Assembly (NCBI RefSeq): GCF_016907925.1
Contig: NZ_JAFBCZ010000008.1
Span: forward strand, 140,506-204,505
Direction of reading: 5' to 3'
DNA: 64,000 bases
From: Herpetosiphon giganteus
Lineage (GTDB): Bacteria > Chloroflexota > Chloroflexia > Chloroflexales > Herpetosiphonaceae
This document shows positions 17,266 through 29,100 of the stretch, in pieces. Position numbers and translations under genes: made by a program. Each line of letters opens with the position of its first letter. The stretch's first letter is position 1. The notes beneath the pieces are model-generated. The model saw only the letters and a list, made by a program, of their open reading frames with translations. It was not told where the DNA came from and ran no database searches.

Positions 17266-18521
17266 GCCATGAGCCACATCCAAAGCGTGCCAATTAATAA
17301 TGATGGTAGCACAAAGATCAAGCCCAATTTTAAGTATTCTTTAGCACTAATTTCAATCCCTTTGCGCCGCAGAATGACGAGCCATAGCATGGTTGCCAAA
17401 GAGCCAACAATCGTTAAATTCGGGCCAAGATCGGCTCCGAAAATTGTGCCGTAGATCAAGGCTGGCGCAGGTTGGGTTGGCAAATGCTCAAGCGTCGAGG
17501 TCATCACCAAGGTCATCGGCACGTTGTTGATCATATTCGAGCCAAGCGCACTGCCGAAAATCACCCGTGCAATGTTGCCCAAGCTGGCTCTGCTGCCCTG
17601 TAACAAACTCGCGCCGAAGCGCTCAGTCCAACCCAAGTGCTCGATTGCCCGCACCACCAAAAACATGCCGCTAATAAAGCCAAACAAGGCTGGCGAGAGT
17701 TCATGCAAGGCTTGCTTGGGCTTGAAACTACCAGCCCACCAGCTCAGTGCTGCCAAAAGCGCCGCGCCCGCCAAGGCCACAAATGCCAATGGCACTTGCC
17801 AAAGCGAACCGCCAACATAGGCAAGCGCAATCAATGCCAAGCCAACGAGGGTTGCGCGATACAGTTTGGGGTTGGCAATTGTAAAATCATCAAGCAGCGC
17901 CAAATCATAGCTCCCCTGCAAATCACGCCGAAACAACCAAGCAAATAGCCCAATGTTCCAAGCAATGCACACCAGCGATGGCACTAACAAGTAAGTCCAA
18001 TATTCCATCAACTCGCAATTAAAACGCGTCAGCACCAGAATATTGATTGGATTGGAAACTGGCAATAAGGCCGAGGCTGTATCGGCGATAAAGGTACAGG
18101 CAAACATAAATGGCAAGGCTCGCAAGCGCAAACGGCTGGTCAACGTCCAAACCACCGGCGTGAGAATCAAGGCAGTCGCATCGTTGGAAAGCACCGCCGT
18201 GATTAATGTGCCAACGAGAAAGACCGCTACATATAAACGCTGGGCTGAACCATTGGCCCAGCGCGCAGCATACAACGCCAACGCTTGAAACACCCCTGCT
18301 TGCTCGGCAAAAAAGGCAATTAGCATCAAGCCCACAAAAAAACCATAGACATTCCACTCACGGGCCAAGGTTGGCACAAGCTCGTTGAGCGGCAAAATGC
18401 CAACCAAGAGCATGGCTAGTGCGCCAAGTAAAGCCACCCAAGCTTCCGAAATCCGACGCGGACGAACCATCACGCCCAAGAGCGTGGCTCCAAAAATTGT
18501 TCCACCAAGCAGCAGTTGCAT
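17262..18521 (-). CDS. ArsB/NhaD-like membrane permease
   Basis: A 419-residue integral membrane protein of the ion-transporter superfamily, with about 11 hydrophobic segments and the two half-repeat signatures: LSNDATALILTPVVWTLT in the first half and GSNMINNVPMTLVMTSTL in the second, both typical of ArsB. It could export arsenite or antimonite, but NhaD-type antiporters share the fold, and no arsR, arsA or arsC is nearby, so the substrate is open. AGGA lies before ATG 18521. It heads an operon with three downstream genes, two of them overlapping. Confidence 0.85.
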   Translation of the reverse strand: MQLLLGGTIFGATLLGVMVRPRRISEAWVALLGALAMLLVGILPLNELVPTLAREWNVYGFFVGLMLIAFFAEQAGVFQALALYAARWANGSAQRLYVAVFLVGTLITAVLSNDATALILTPVVWTLTSRLRLRALPFMFACTFIADTASALLPVSNPINILVLTRFNCELMEYWTYLLVPSLVCIAWNIGLFAWLFRRDLQGSYDLALLDDFTIANPKLYRATLVGLALIALAYVGGSLWQVPLAFVALAGAALLAALSWWAGSFKPKQALHELSPALFGFISGMFLVVRAIEHLGWTERFGASLLQGSRASLGNIARVIFGSALGSNMINNVPMTLVMTSTLEHLPTQPAPALIYGTIFGADLGPNLTIVGSLATMLWLVILRRKGIEISAKEYLKLGLIFVLPSLLIGTLWMWLMA

Positions 18522-18866
18522 GATCTTCCTACATTAAACGAGGCTTTAAGCATCAAGCGCACTCTTTAAACGCAGAGGCGCAGAGCCATTCTGGCTATTG
18601 ACTTACGCATGACAAAAGCAACCCCTATGCCGATAATTTTATGTTCTATGGGTATTGGTTCATTGCTTTAATCATTCCATGATCCCCTCACCCCCTAGCC
18701 CCCTCTCCCGTCGAACGGGCGAGGGGGAACCAGCCAGTCCGTGCTCCCCTCGCCCGCGTTCAGTAGGAGAGGGGCTGGGGGTGAGGGCATACCACTCGTT
18801 GCCAATCCAATCAACCAGTACATCTATGTTCTATGCTCTATGTTCTTTTCCCAGCTTTTAAACAGA
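18522..18866. repeat. Intergenic repeat cluster with the second copy of the 84-bp repeat
   Basis: No gene is seen. 18739-18822 is the inverted match of 6602-6685. 18678-18735 is a GC-rich arm partly complementary to it, so the whole element can fold as a long hairpin. 18827-18850 holds the 7-base CTATGTT/CTATGCT repeat; a short copy lies near 18640. Confidence 0.8.
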
Positions 18867-18898
18867 GAAAAACCGCCAACCACAGCGTGGTGACGGTT
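18867..18898 (-). terminator. Terminator of the giant-kinase operon
   Basis: A stem of 12-13 bp with a small mismatch (18871-18883 with 18887-18898) and a 3-base loop is followed on the minus strand by about five U. It is 26 bases after the stop of the last operon gene. Confidence 0.8.
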
Positions 18899-18923
18899 GC
18901 TACGAATGATCGTTTTTAAGCGC

Positions 18924-19757
18924 CTACAAATACTCGAATTGGCTCATGCGTCGCCGCCACTCTTCCTTGATTTGGACAGTGTTTGCGCCGCGACTGGTGA
19001 AGAAATCGAGAATTAAGCGATTGAACTGCGAATTGGTTTCCAAAAACGGAAAGTGGGTGCTGTTTTCCAAGGTCAAGACTTGGTGCTCAATCGCCGCAGT
19101 TTCAAACAGTTGGGCATGATCGCGAGCCACAATTTGGTCGTTGCCGCTATAAATGCCCAAGGTTGGCGTTTTGAGCGTTTCAAGGCTTGAACGCAAATCA
19201 GCAGCCAGCACCGAATCAAAAACCCGCTGAATCACCTCGCCAGCGGTGGCGTTGGTATCTTCGAGCACTTCGCGATAGGTATCGTCATCGATTTTGATAT
19301 TTTTGAGCAGCTTGTTCCAGGTTTCAGTTGGGTTGGCCTTGCCCATCAAGCGCGAAAGCGTGCTTGGCTTGACCAAGCCACTCAACGGCTCGCCATACAC
19401 CGGCATATTGGAGGTGATGACTTTGATAAAACTGTTCGGAGCTTGTGCCGCCGCCCGAATTGCGACCATGCCGCCAAGGCCATGGCCAACGAGGTTGGTG
19501 CGAACCATCCCCAATTCGCGCATAAAGGCCAATAATTGCTCAACATAGGCATCGATGTTGTAGGTGCCAATCGCGCGATCCGAATCGCCAAAACCCCAAA
19601 AATCGAGCGCGTAGGTTCGAAAGCGATCCGAGACCATCTCCATGGATGGCATCCAATAGCGCCACGAGCCAAGCCAGCTATGCAAGAAGATAATTGGCTG
19701 ACCACGGCCAAAAACTTCATAATGCACAACCCGATTTTCGATAAAAATTGCACTCAT
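18924..19757 (-). CDS. Alpha/beta-hydrolase-fold protein with glycine in place of the catalytic serine
   Basis: A 277-residue protein with the hydrolase core: IIFLHSWLGSWRYW (oxyanion loop), LDFWGFGDSDR, and the elbow LVGHGLGGMVAIRAA. The expected G-x-S-x-G reads G-H-G-L-G, so the nucleophile Ser (about residue 92) is Gly. The other triad residues are in place: Asp in LGIYSGNDQIVARDH and His in ENSTHFPFLE. It is therefore probably not a serine hydrolase and may act as a ligand-binding or scaffold protein. ATG overlaps the stop of the response-regulator gene (ATGA). Known precedent for a hydrolase fold in signalling is RsbQ, partner of the PAS phosphatase RsbP, although RsbQ keeps its serine. 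Confidence 0.85.
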   Translation of the reverse strand: MSAIFIENRVVHYEVFGRGQPIIFLHSWLGSWRYWMPSMEMVSDRFRTYALDFWGFGDSDRAIGTYNIDAYVEQLLAFMRELGMVRTNLVGHGLGGMVAIRAAAQAPNSFIKVITSNMPVYGEPLSGLVKPSTLSRLMGKANPTETWNKLLKNIKIDDDTYREVLEDTNATAGEVIQRVFDSVLAADLRSSLETLKTPTLGIYSGNDQIVARDHAQLFETAAIEHQVLTLENSTHFPFLETNSQFNRLILDFFTSRGANTVQIKEEWRRRMSQFEYL

Positions 19758-20134
19758 GCCTGCGTACTCAACAATTCGCGTACCCGACCAATGAGGGTTG
19801 CTGGAGCATAGGGCTTAAGCATATACTCGGTCGCGCCTGATTCCCAGCCTTCATCAATTTCGGTTTTTTGCCCTTTGGCCGACAGCAAAATAATCGGCGT
19901 GGAAGCAAATTGCGGGTGCTTGCGCAACTCGCGACATGCTTCATAGCCAGTCATCTTTGGCATTTTAATATCAAGAACCAGCAACTCTGGCTCAACCTGA
20001 AGGGCTAGCTCAACCGCTTCAGCTCCATTATGTGCTTCGATCACCTCAAACCCGCCAAGGCTCCGCAGGCTGAAGCTGGTCATAAACAGCACATCTGGCT
20101 CATCGTCTGCAACGAGAATTTTGATCATGCCCAT
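19754..20134 (-). CDS. Single-domain response regulator
   Basis: A 126-residue REC domain with acidic pair ADDEPDVL, phosphoacceptor Asp in LLVLDIKMPKMTG (about residue 56), Ser/Thr in ILLSAKG and Lys in MLKPYAP. No output domain is present, so it works as a phospho-relay or protein-interaction switch. AGGAG lies 5 bases before ATG 20134. It starts 24 bases after the giant kinase stop and overlaps the hydrolase-fold gene, so it is the likely partner of both. Confidence 0.92.
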   Translation of the reverse strand: MGMIKILVADDEPDVLFMTSFSLRSLGGFEVIEAHNGAEAVELALQVEPELLVLDIKMPKMTGYEACRELRKHPQFASTPIILLSAKGQKTEIDEGWESGATEYMLKPYAPATLIGRVRELLSTQA

Positions 20135-20158
20135 CGAAGCTCCTGTGTTCTGCCGATG

Positions 20159-23100
20159 CTAGACCTCATCACGTTCGCCTAAGTCGGGGCGGGGCTGCAT
20201 TTCTGGCAGCGAGAAGCTAAATGTACTGCCTTCGCCATAAACGCTTTGCACCCACATATCGCCATTATGCAATTCGATAAACGACTTAGCGATTGAAAGC
20301 CCTAAGCCTGTGCCGCCAACCTCATCACGTAGGGGACTATCGGCTCGATAGAATCGTTTGAACAGGCTCTTTTGTTGCTCTGGTGTCAAACCGACCCCGG
20401 TATCTTTGACATCAAGCTGGATCATGTTGTCCTCGTTGATGAAGGTGCGGATGATCACACCGCCATCAGCGTAGGTATACTTGATCGCATTCGAAACCAT
20501 GTTCGTTAAGACCTGTCCAATCCGCTTACTATCATACTCGATTAATGGCAATGTGTCGTCAAGTTCAAGCTGTAAGGTCATGTTCTTCTTCTTGATCTCA
20601 AGGTCCCAAGTTGCCACTATATCGCGCACTAATTGGTTGATATTGCTTGGTGCAGTGTTCAAGACAATCTTGCCTGCTTCCAAGCGCCCAATTTCGAGCA
20701 AGTCTTCAACCAAGCCGACCATGCGCATGGCGTTGGTCTTAACAGTTGTAAGCATTTCGCGCTGCGGGTCGGACATTTGACCAACTGCACCGAGCAAGAG
20801 CAAATCGACAAAGCCGCGAATTGGGGTAAGCGGCGTGCGCAGCTCGTGCGAAACGGTCGCGATAAAGTCGCGCTTGGCGCGGTCGGCTTCAACTTCACGG
20901 GTAATATCGCGCAAAACCACCACAACCCCGAAGCGCGAGCTTTCTTCGCCAACCACCGGTGCAAAGTTGGCCGCAATCGATTGGCCAGGCAATTCGATCA
21001 TACTGCGATGCACGCCCTCTGAGCGTTGCACAATTTGAATCCCTTCGTGCAAACCAGTGTAGAGCAGCAAGGCCCGACCTTCTTCGTGCAATTCTTCTTC
21101 GTTGCGCGGCGCGGCAATTACTTGCAAGCTGTTATGCATCACTTCCGAGCGCGGAATCCGCAGCACATCTTCGGCAGCTGGATTATACAGAATGATCTTC
21201 TCGGTTTGGTGGTCGAGCACCATAACCCCTTCCGAAACACTCTGGAGAATAGCAGCGGTCTTGCTGGCTTCTTCGCGTTGTTGCCACATCGCATCGGAAA
21301 GCCGGTCAGCAGAATCATAAACCAAGGTGTAAAGGTCGGCGTTGTGCAAGGCCGAAGAAACTTCGCCACCAATCGTCGAGAGGAAGCGCAAGTGGTCTTG
21401 GGTAAAGAAACCGATTTCGTTGCTATAGAGCATCAGCACCCCTTGAGGTGCGTCGCTCGAAAGCAATGGCACGGCAATTACCGAGCGCACATCGTCGCCG
21501 CGCCCGCTTTGGGCGTTCGTCCAGCGCTCATCCAGCCACACATCGGAGATAACCACGCCTTCGTTATGCTCGATGATCCAGTTGGCTAAGCCTGGGTGCT
21601 GGAAGCGTACCCGAGTTTCAATCGATTTCAAGCCCAATTCTTCGTTGAGCACCGCATGACAGACCAAATCTTTGGATTCGCGGTCGAGCAAGAAGACTGC
21701 CCCACGACGGACCATCAAGGCCGAAGCCGCCAAATCGAGGGTTCGCAGCAGCAGTTCATCGCGGTCGAGAGTCGTCCCAAGCTCGGTCGCAATGTTGTAG
21801 AGCGCTTCGACCCGTTCTTTTTCGCCCTTGAGTTCTAAGGTTCGTTGATCAACGATTTCTTCAAGCTCAAGGTTGAAGCGGCGAATTTGATCGAACAATT
21901 GAGCATTGTTGATCGCTTGGCCAATTTGGGTTGCCAAAATCATCAAGCTCGAAATGGTGCGTTCGTTGAAGGTAAATGGTTCGTCCATCCCCACAAAGAC
22001 CACGCCACGCAAGCCTTCGCGCAACATTGGCAAGAAGATCGAGCCGCGCATGCCGATGCTATTGACGAATGGCGCTAAAGTGGCATCGGTGCTGGCATCA
22101 AACAATGCCAACGGATGGCCAGAACGCAATGGCCGCAGAATTTCCATGCTGCCAACATCAAGCTCGTTGGCATTTGGTAACTCCAACTCCATATGGTCGC
22201 GGTTGAGCGCCAACGAGTTGGTGATGGTGTAGCCATCGCCCGAGACCACGATAATCCCGCCAAAATCTGCCCGCGACATTTCAATTGCGCTCGACGAGCT
22301 GATTGCCATCAATTCGTCGATTTCCAAGGTACTGGCCAAGGAAACGCTGGTTTCTGAAAGCGTCGAAAGTTCGCGCACGCTTTGGCGTGATTCCGAGAAG
22401 AGGCGGGCATTTTCCAAGGCTTGGGCTGCTTGCGAGGCAATCGTCAGCAACAATTGCACCAATTCGTCGCTATAAGCATTGTCTTGCTCATAGCTCTGAA
22501 CCGTCATAACGCCTACGACTTTATCCGCTGCAATCAACGGAATGCCCAACCACGAGCGCGCCATCTCGCCAACTTGGTCGACCTTCATTTCGGCCATGCG
22601 TTCGGCGATGTGTGGGCCTTGCAGCAACAGCGGTTGACGCTTGCGAATTACGTATTCGGTGAGGCCATTCACGCCGCGCTGTGGCAAGACGTTGCCCGTC
22701 GTGCCATGCTCGTAATAGAGCGGGAAGGTCACTTCTTTGTTGCGCTCATCGTACAGCGCCAAGTAGAAGTTTTCAGTATTGACCAACTTGCCAGTTTGTT
22801 CGTAAATCACGCGCAGCAAGTCGTCAAAGCGCACCGTCGAACTTAATGCTTGACCGATGTTATTCAACGTATTCAAGCGTTGAATCGATTGTTCGCGCTC
22901 GGAGAACAAGCGCGCATTGGCAATCGCCGCGCCAGCTTGAGCCGCAACCGTGGTCACAAAGCTCATATCATATTCAGAGAAGGCATATTCCTCGTAGCTC
23001 TGAATATTGATAATCCCAATCACATCGACCCCAACCACAATTGGCACAACCAAATACGATTGTTCAAGCTCGCCGCGGTCGCCAATGCGCATGGCGCTTG

Positions 23101-26100
23101 CTTCGGTCGTTAATTGGGTTTGGGCATCGCGATATTCGTTAGCTTCTTCCGATGTGTTCAGCAACAGCGGCTGGCGATGTTCAATCACCCAGGCTGGCAC
23201 CCCAACCGACAAACGGCGCGTGCCGATCGTAACTGGCTCGCCACGATCGTGGGCCTCGCGGAACTCCATCGAGTGGGTTTGCGGATCGTACAAACCAATG
23301 AAGGCCGTGCTCACATCGACAATTTCACCCAAGCCAGCATACAAGCGCTCTAAGATTTCATCCAAACTAATCGTCGATGTAATCCCTTGGCTGATGCGGT
23401 TGAGCGTATCCAACTCGCGAATCCGGCGTTCGCGTTCGGTAAACAGCATCGCTTTTTGGACTGCTGCCGACGATTGGTTGGCCAATGATTCAAGGAATTG
23501 AAGCTGGCCACGGCTAAATGTGTTGGCCTGCGGGCTTTGAATCACAATCACACCCAACGGCTGATTGATATTCATGCCATAGGTTTGGCTACCCATCGTA
23601 ATCGACGCGGCGATTACCGATTCTGGCTCGATGGCATCGGGAATGCCTTCCAGCCGAGGTGAGTAGCGTTCGTTCTGCAAATCATGCTTGCTGTTGAACA
23701 TCAATGGGCGTTGCTCAAACAACATCGTTTTAAGGAAGTTGTTGCTCAGCACATGTGAAATCAACGAATACTGCTGGCCATTGCTAAACCCAACCGTGGT
23801 CGAAATCATATTGGTTGGAGCATCGTAGAACACGATATAGGCGTTGTCGGTATTGTAGATTTCGGTCAAGCCCTTCAGAATCGAGCTAGCCAATTCTTCT
23901 GGCGAGAGCGTTGCCGTCATCGATTGACTGATCGACGACAAAATTGCCGCTTCGGTTACTTGGCGTTCGCGCTCTGCAAATAAGCGCGCATTTTCCAAGG
24001 CGATTGCGGTTTGGCTGGCAACTGCCTGCAAGAATTGAATGGTTTCGGTGCTAAATGCGCGTGGCAGTGGGCTTTGAATGGTGATAACACCCAAAACCAT
24101 ATCGCCAAGCATAATCGGAATCCCGACCCACGAAGCCATCGGCGTATCGTGGCCTAGCAAGAAGCGCGAGGCGTTGGCGGTTTCTTCAATCGAGTTCAAC
24201 ACAATCGTGCGTCGCCCGCGAATAACCCGACTCAGCACGCCTTCGGCCAGCGCTTGGGGTTCGAGCCGTTCCTCGCGACCGCCGTTCATCACCACAGGGA
24301 AAGTCAAAATGTTATGATCGCTGTCGTAGAGCACGATGAATGAGTGGCGCGTATCAACCACGCTGCTCAAACGTAGGTGCAATTGGCGCAGCAAGGTTTG
24401 CGGATCAAGCGTCGAGGTGATCGCTTGGGTCACATCATTTAATGCTTGCAGCACCGTAATTTGGCGTTCGCGCTCGACAAACAGACGCGTGTTTTCAATC
24501 GCAATTGCCGCTTGGTCGGCCAAAGCGCTCAAGAGCGCGGTATCATCCTCGTTGAAGGCAGCGCCTTCGCCAGACATCACACTGAGCACACCCAACAATT
24601 CATTGCGATAGACAATCGGCACACCCATAAAGACCGAGAGGCCATGGTCGCGATTGAATTCGACATGTTGCGAGATGATTGGCGATTGACCATCGGTTGC
24701 ACTGGTCGTCAATGGCTTGCGCAATTCGGCGACCGTCCCAACCAAGCCCTCGCCACGTTTGACCCGCAGGCTTTGGACAAAATCGGTTGGCAAGCCTAAC
24801 GATGCTACTGGCTGAAGCTCTTCGTCGCCAGTAAACAAAATCACGGTTTCGATTTTGAGTTGGCGGGCCACCAAGCGCACCAAGGTATCCAACACTTGAG
24901 TTGGCTCGTGAATCGAGCTGAGTGCTTGGCCTGCTTCGAGCAACACCGACAATTCGCCAACTTTGCGGCTCAGCACTTGGGCTTGGCGCTCAGTTTCAGC
25001 AAACAGACGGGCGTTTTCCAAGCCTTGCGAAATTTGATTGGCGATCGTTTGGCAGGTTTCAGCATCGCGTTGGCTGAAGTTGCGACCTTCGACCATATGA
25101 TCAAGCCCAATCGAGCCAACCACTTCGCCCTTGACGATCAACGGCACCAACATCAATGATTGAATGCCGAGTTGCTTCGTCGTTTCGCGAAACGATTCGG
25201 TCATTTCATGCTCAAGCGGATTGTTGATCACCAATGGGCGGCGATGGCGCTGCATCCAAGGAATCGTGCCGTTATTGGCAACCGGAACCTCGATGCTGAG
25301 ATCGCCTTTGGGGAACTCAGCCCGCGTGTAGCCAACTTGCGCTTCGTAATCGAAAATCACCAAGCGCGCTTGCGAAGCATCGGTCACTTGGGCCATTTCT
25401 TCGACCGCCAAATCGTAGAGCACTTGGGTATCGAGGGTCGAGGCCGTCAAATCAGAAACGTGATTGATCAGCGCCAAACGCTCAGCTTCGGTTGCTAGTT
25501 GATCCAAACCATCTTGGGTTTGGCTATACAACAGCACGTTTTGCATCCCCAAGGTCACCTGATAGGCCACGTTGATCAGCAATTGCAAATCGCGTTCGTC
25601 GAACATTGCTTGCTTGTAGTGTTGCAGCAGCAAAATCCCGAGCGGTTCGTCGTTGTTGGTGAGCAATGGCACGCCCATCAACGATTGCGAAAGCACCGTG
25701 TCGGCAGAGGCAACCCGTGGATGAATATCCGGGTAGGCCTTCATTTCCTCGTCAACCGACTTGAACAGCAACGGCTGGCGATGCTCCAGAATCCACGCGG
25801 TCAGCGAGTGCGGCGTAATTGGCGTGGCTTTGGGATAATTGATAATCATGCCACGATCAATCACGAAGCTATGAATCCGTACCGTCAGCTCGCTATCGAA
25901 GACGCTGAGATTGAAAATATCAATCGGCAAGAACTCACGCAACACGTTATACACGCCCTGCATCAATTCATCGGCGTTCAAGGTCGAGCTGGTTACTTGA
26001 CCAACCCGCCGAATCACATCAAGCTCTTTGATTTGGCGATCGCGTTCGTTGAACAGCTGAACTTTTTGGATGCCCAAGCTGATGTGCGAAACCACGTTGG

Positions 26101-29100
26101 TCAAGAAGGCCACCGTGCGTTGATCAAAGGCGTTTGGCTGATAATCCTGCAACGAGAGCATCCCAATCGGTGCGCCGTCGCGAGCAATAATCGGCACGCC
26201 AACCCACGAACGCGGCGATTTGTTCTTGCCCTGAATTGGGTTGGCCATGGGCTGAACGCCCTTTTGCTCCAACTCAGCTTTATTGGTCACATCGGCCAAA
26301 ATCAATGGCGCACGATGTTGCACGACCCAGGCGCTCGGGCTGCCAACTCGTGGCTTGCCGCGCGGCGTGCGTTCAGCGGGCACACCTTCTTGCACCGCAT
26401 AGCCATCGATCACTTGGTCGTGCTCAGCATCGTAGATCATCGTATAGAAGACTGGGGCTGAGGTAACTTCTTGCAAGTATTCAGCAGTCAAACCCAGCAT
26501 TTCATTCAGATCAAGCGAGGCGCTCATCAACTGACCAATTTGGCTAATCGCATCCAACTCGCGAATTTGGCGTTCGCGGTCGCCGAACAGGCGCGCATTT
26601 TGCACCGCCAAGGCCACTTGGCTAGCGATCGTTTGTAGCAACTCAGCGTCGCGTTCGCTATAGACATTTGGCTCGTAATGCTGAACTGAGAGCATCCCCA
26701 CAGCAGTATCATCACGAATTTTTAGCGGCACGCCAATCCACGAACGCACCCATTTATCGGGATTGCCAAAGCGTTTGATTGTATATTTGCCCTCAATTTC
26801 TTGGGGCATATCGCGGAAGACCAACGGCTCCAGTGAATTAACGACGTGGGCCGAAGGCGAATTAGGCAAGAGCTTTTCACGTTGTTCTTCAATAAAGAAC
26901 TTACCTTCTTCAACATTCACCCGCAGCACAATCTCGCCCAGCATTGGGTCGTAGACGAAGCTATAGAAAACATTTAAATCTAAGATTGTGCGCAACGACT
27001 CGTACACACCTTGGAGAATTTTCACAAAGTCAAGCGTTGAGTTGGTTAAGCTACCGATTTTATTGATCAGCGCCAACTCACCCAAGCGCGATTGACTATC
27101 GCCATATAAGCGCGAATTTTCAATTGCCACTGCCAATTGATTAGCAATTGTATCCAGCAAGGCTGCATCACGTTCGCCATAGCGCCCAGCTTCATTATGT
27201 TGCAGCGAAAGCACCCCGCGCACCGTGCCATCGCCCAAGAGCAGCGGCACGCCAATCCACGAGCGTGGCACATCGGTGCTATTACCCGCTTCTGAACGCG
27301 GTGGGCTATTGCCATCGTTGGCGAGCAACTCGGCGGTCATGTCGTTGAAGAACAATGTTTCGCGTTGTTTGATGATTCTAGCCATCAACGAGTTTTCGTT
27401 AATTGGCCCATTGACGACATCGGGCATAAAGTGTTCGTCATCAATCGCCAACGATTCGACCACACTATTGCGTTCGGTATCGAATACTGCCAAATAGTAG
27501 GCCCGAATTGGTAGATTTTCGCGCAACACGTTATAGACTTCACGCGCCAGATCATTGAATTTGAGACTGGTGGTGGCAGCGCGGCTAATGCGGTTGATAA
27601 TCGCCAGCTCTGCAATTTGGCGCGAACGTTGATCAAACAAGCGCGCATTTTCAATTGCAATTGCCGCTTGGTTGGCAAAAATTTCCAGCGTTTCGACGGT
27701 GCGGCGGGTTGGCGCTTCATGGGTAAACGGATCATCGACCGTCATAATCCCAATTAATTCGCGCTCGGTTGAATACAATGGCACCAGCAGTTGATCGCCA
27801 TCGTGCCAAGCACTAGAATCGTTGCCCCGAGTTATATAGTAGGCGCGCCCAATCCGATATTGCGAGTCGAGCAACGGGTGAAGGGTTTCAATTGCAATCT
27901 CTTCATTGCGCAATTGCTCCAAATCGGAGAGCGCCATCCCCGCACCAGCAACCGTGCGCATAATCGTTGGATGGGCTTGATCAATTAGATTGAACAAGAC
28001 CATGCGATAGCCAGCGGCTTCGGTAACGCTAAATGCAATTTGATCAAGCAGATTGCCAAGCTCCATATCGGCGCGCAGCGCGTTGCCAATCTCCAACACT
28101 TCATTCAAAAGGCTAGCGCGTTGTTGCAACAATTCACGTTGCTTAACTTGCTCTTCGTAGTGTTGGGCATTGCCAATTGCCAAGGCAGCTTGGTCGGAAA
28201 CAGCACGCACAAAATCGAGGGCCGCGTGATCGAAGGCATAGCCTTTGGTATCGCCAGCAATAATTGCCCCAGCTACCCGATTTTCATACAAAATTGGAGC
28301 CATGAGCAACGAACGAACTTCGCCCCACTCGACAGTATCGTCGAGCGCGGTCACATCGTCATAAATCAAGGCCTCGGCGCGTTGCATTGGCTCGCTCAGC
28401 AAGCCATTATTGAGCAATGGCAAGGCCAAAAAGCCAGCTTCTTCAGCAGAGCCATAGCCATTTTGGGCAATCACGTGCAGCGATTCATCGTCGTTGTAGA
28501 GCACGACAATCCCATAGCCACAACCAGTTGCTTGGCTAATTTCGGTCAACATTGCTGGCAACAATTGCTCAAGCTGCAAGGTCGAGGTTAGCTCGCGGCT
28601 AATCCGTTGCAGCGCCAAGAGTTCGCGCACCCGTTCGCGCAGCACTTCATCGGTAGCCTCGTAGCGTTGAACATTGCGCAAGGCTTGGGCTGCTTGAGAA
28701 GCAATAATATTCAGCAAGCGCTCATCTTCAGCATCAAAACGCCCAATTGTGCCAGAACCAAGCTCCAGCGTCCCAATCAACTGATCGCCGATCAGCATTG
28801 GCACACCCAAGAATGAGCGGAAGGCCAGGCCACTTGAGGTTTCGTGTGGTCGAATGGGCTTAACAATCTTCTGGCGCTGCAAATCGTCGATCCGCAAAGT
28901 TGAGCGATGACGGGCCAACCAGCCAGTTAAGCCCTGATCGATGCCATACGAGCCGCCCTCGCTGGCGTAATGTTGGCGGGTGCGTGGCGTGGCATATTGG
29001 CTATTCAGCACTTGGGTTTGCGGATCGTAGACGCAAATTTCAAGATCGATATTATCAAAGAGCTGGGCAACGCTTTCGCCGATGCTTTCAAGCGCAACTT

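Noticed and set aside
25499..26461. 320-residue open frame on the plus strand, opposite the giant kinase, and many similar long antisense frames there
   Set aside because: They repeat in step with the GAF units and have no ribosome sites; they are shadows of the repeated GAF code.
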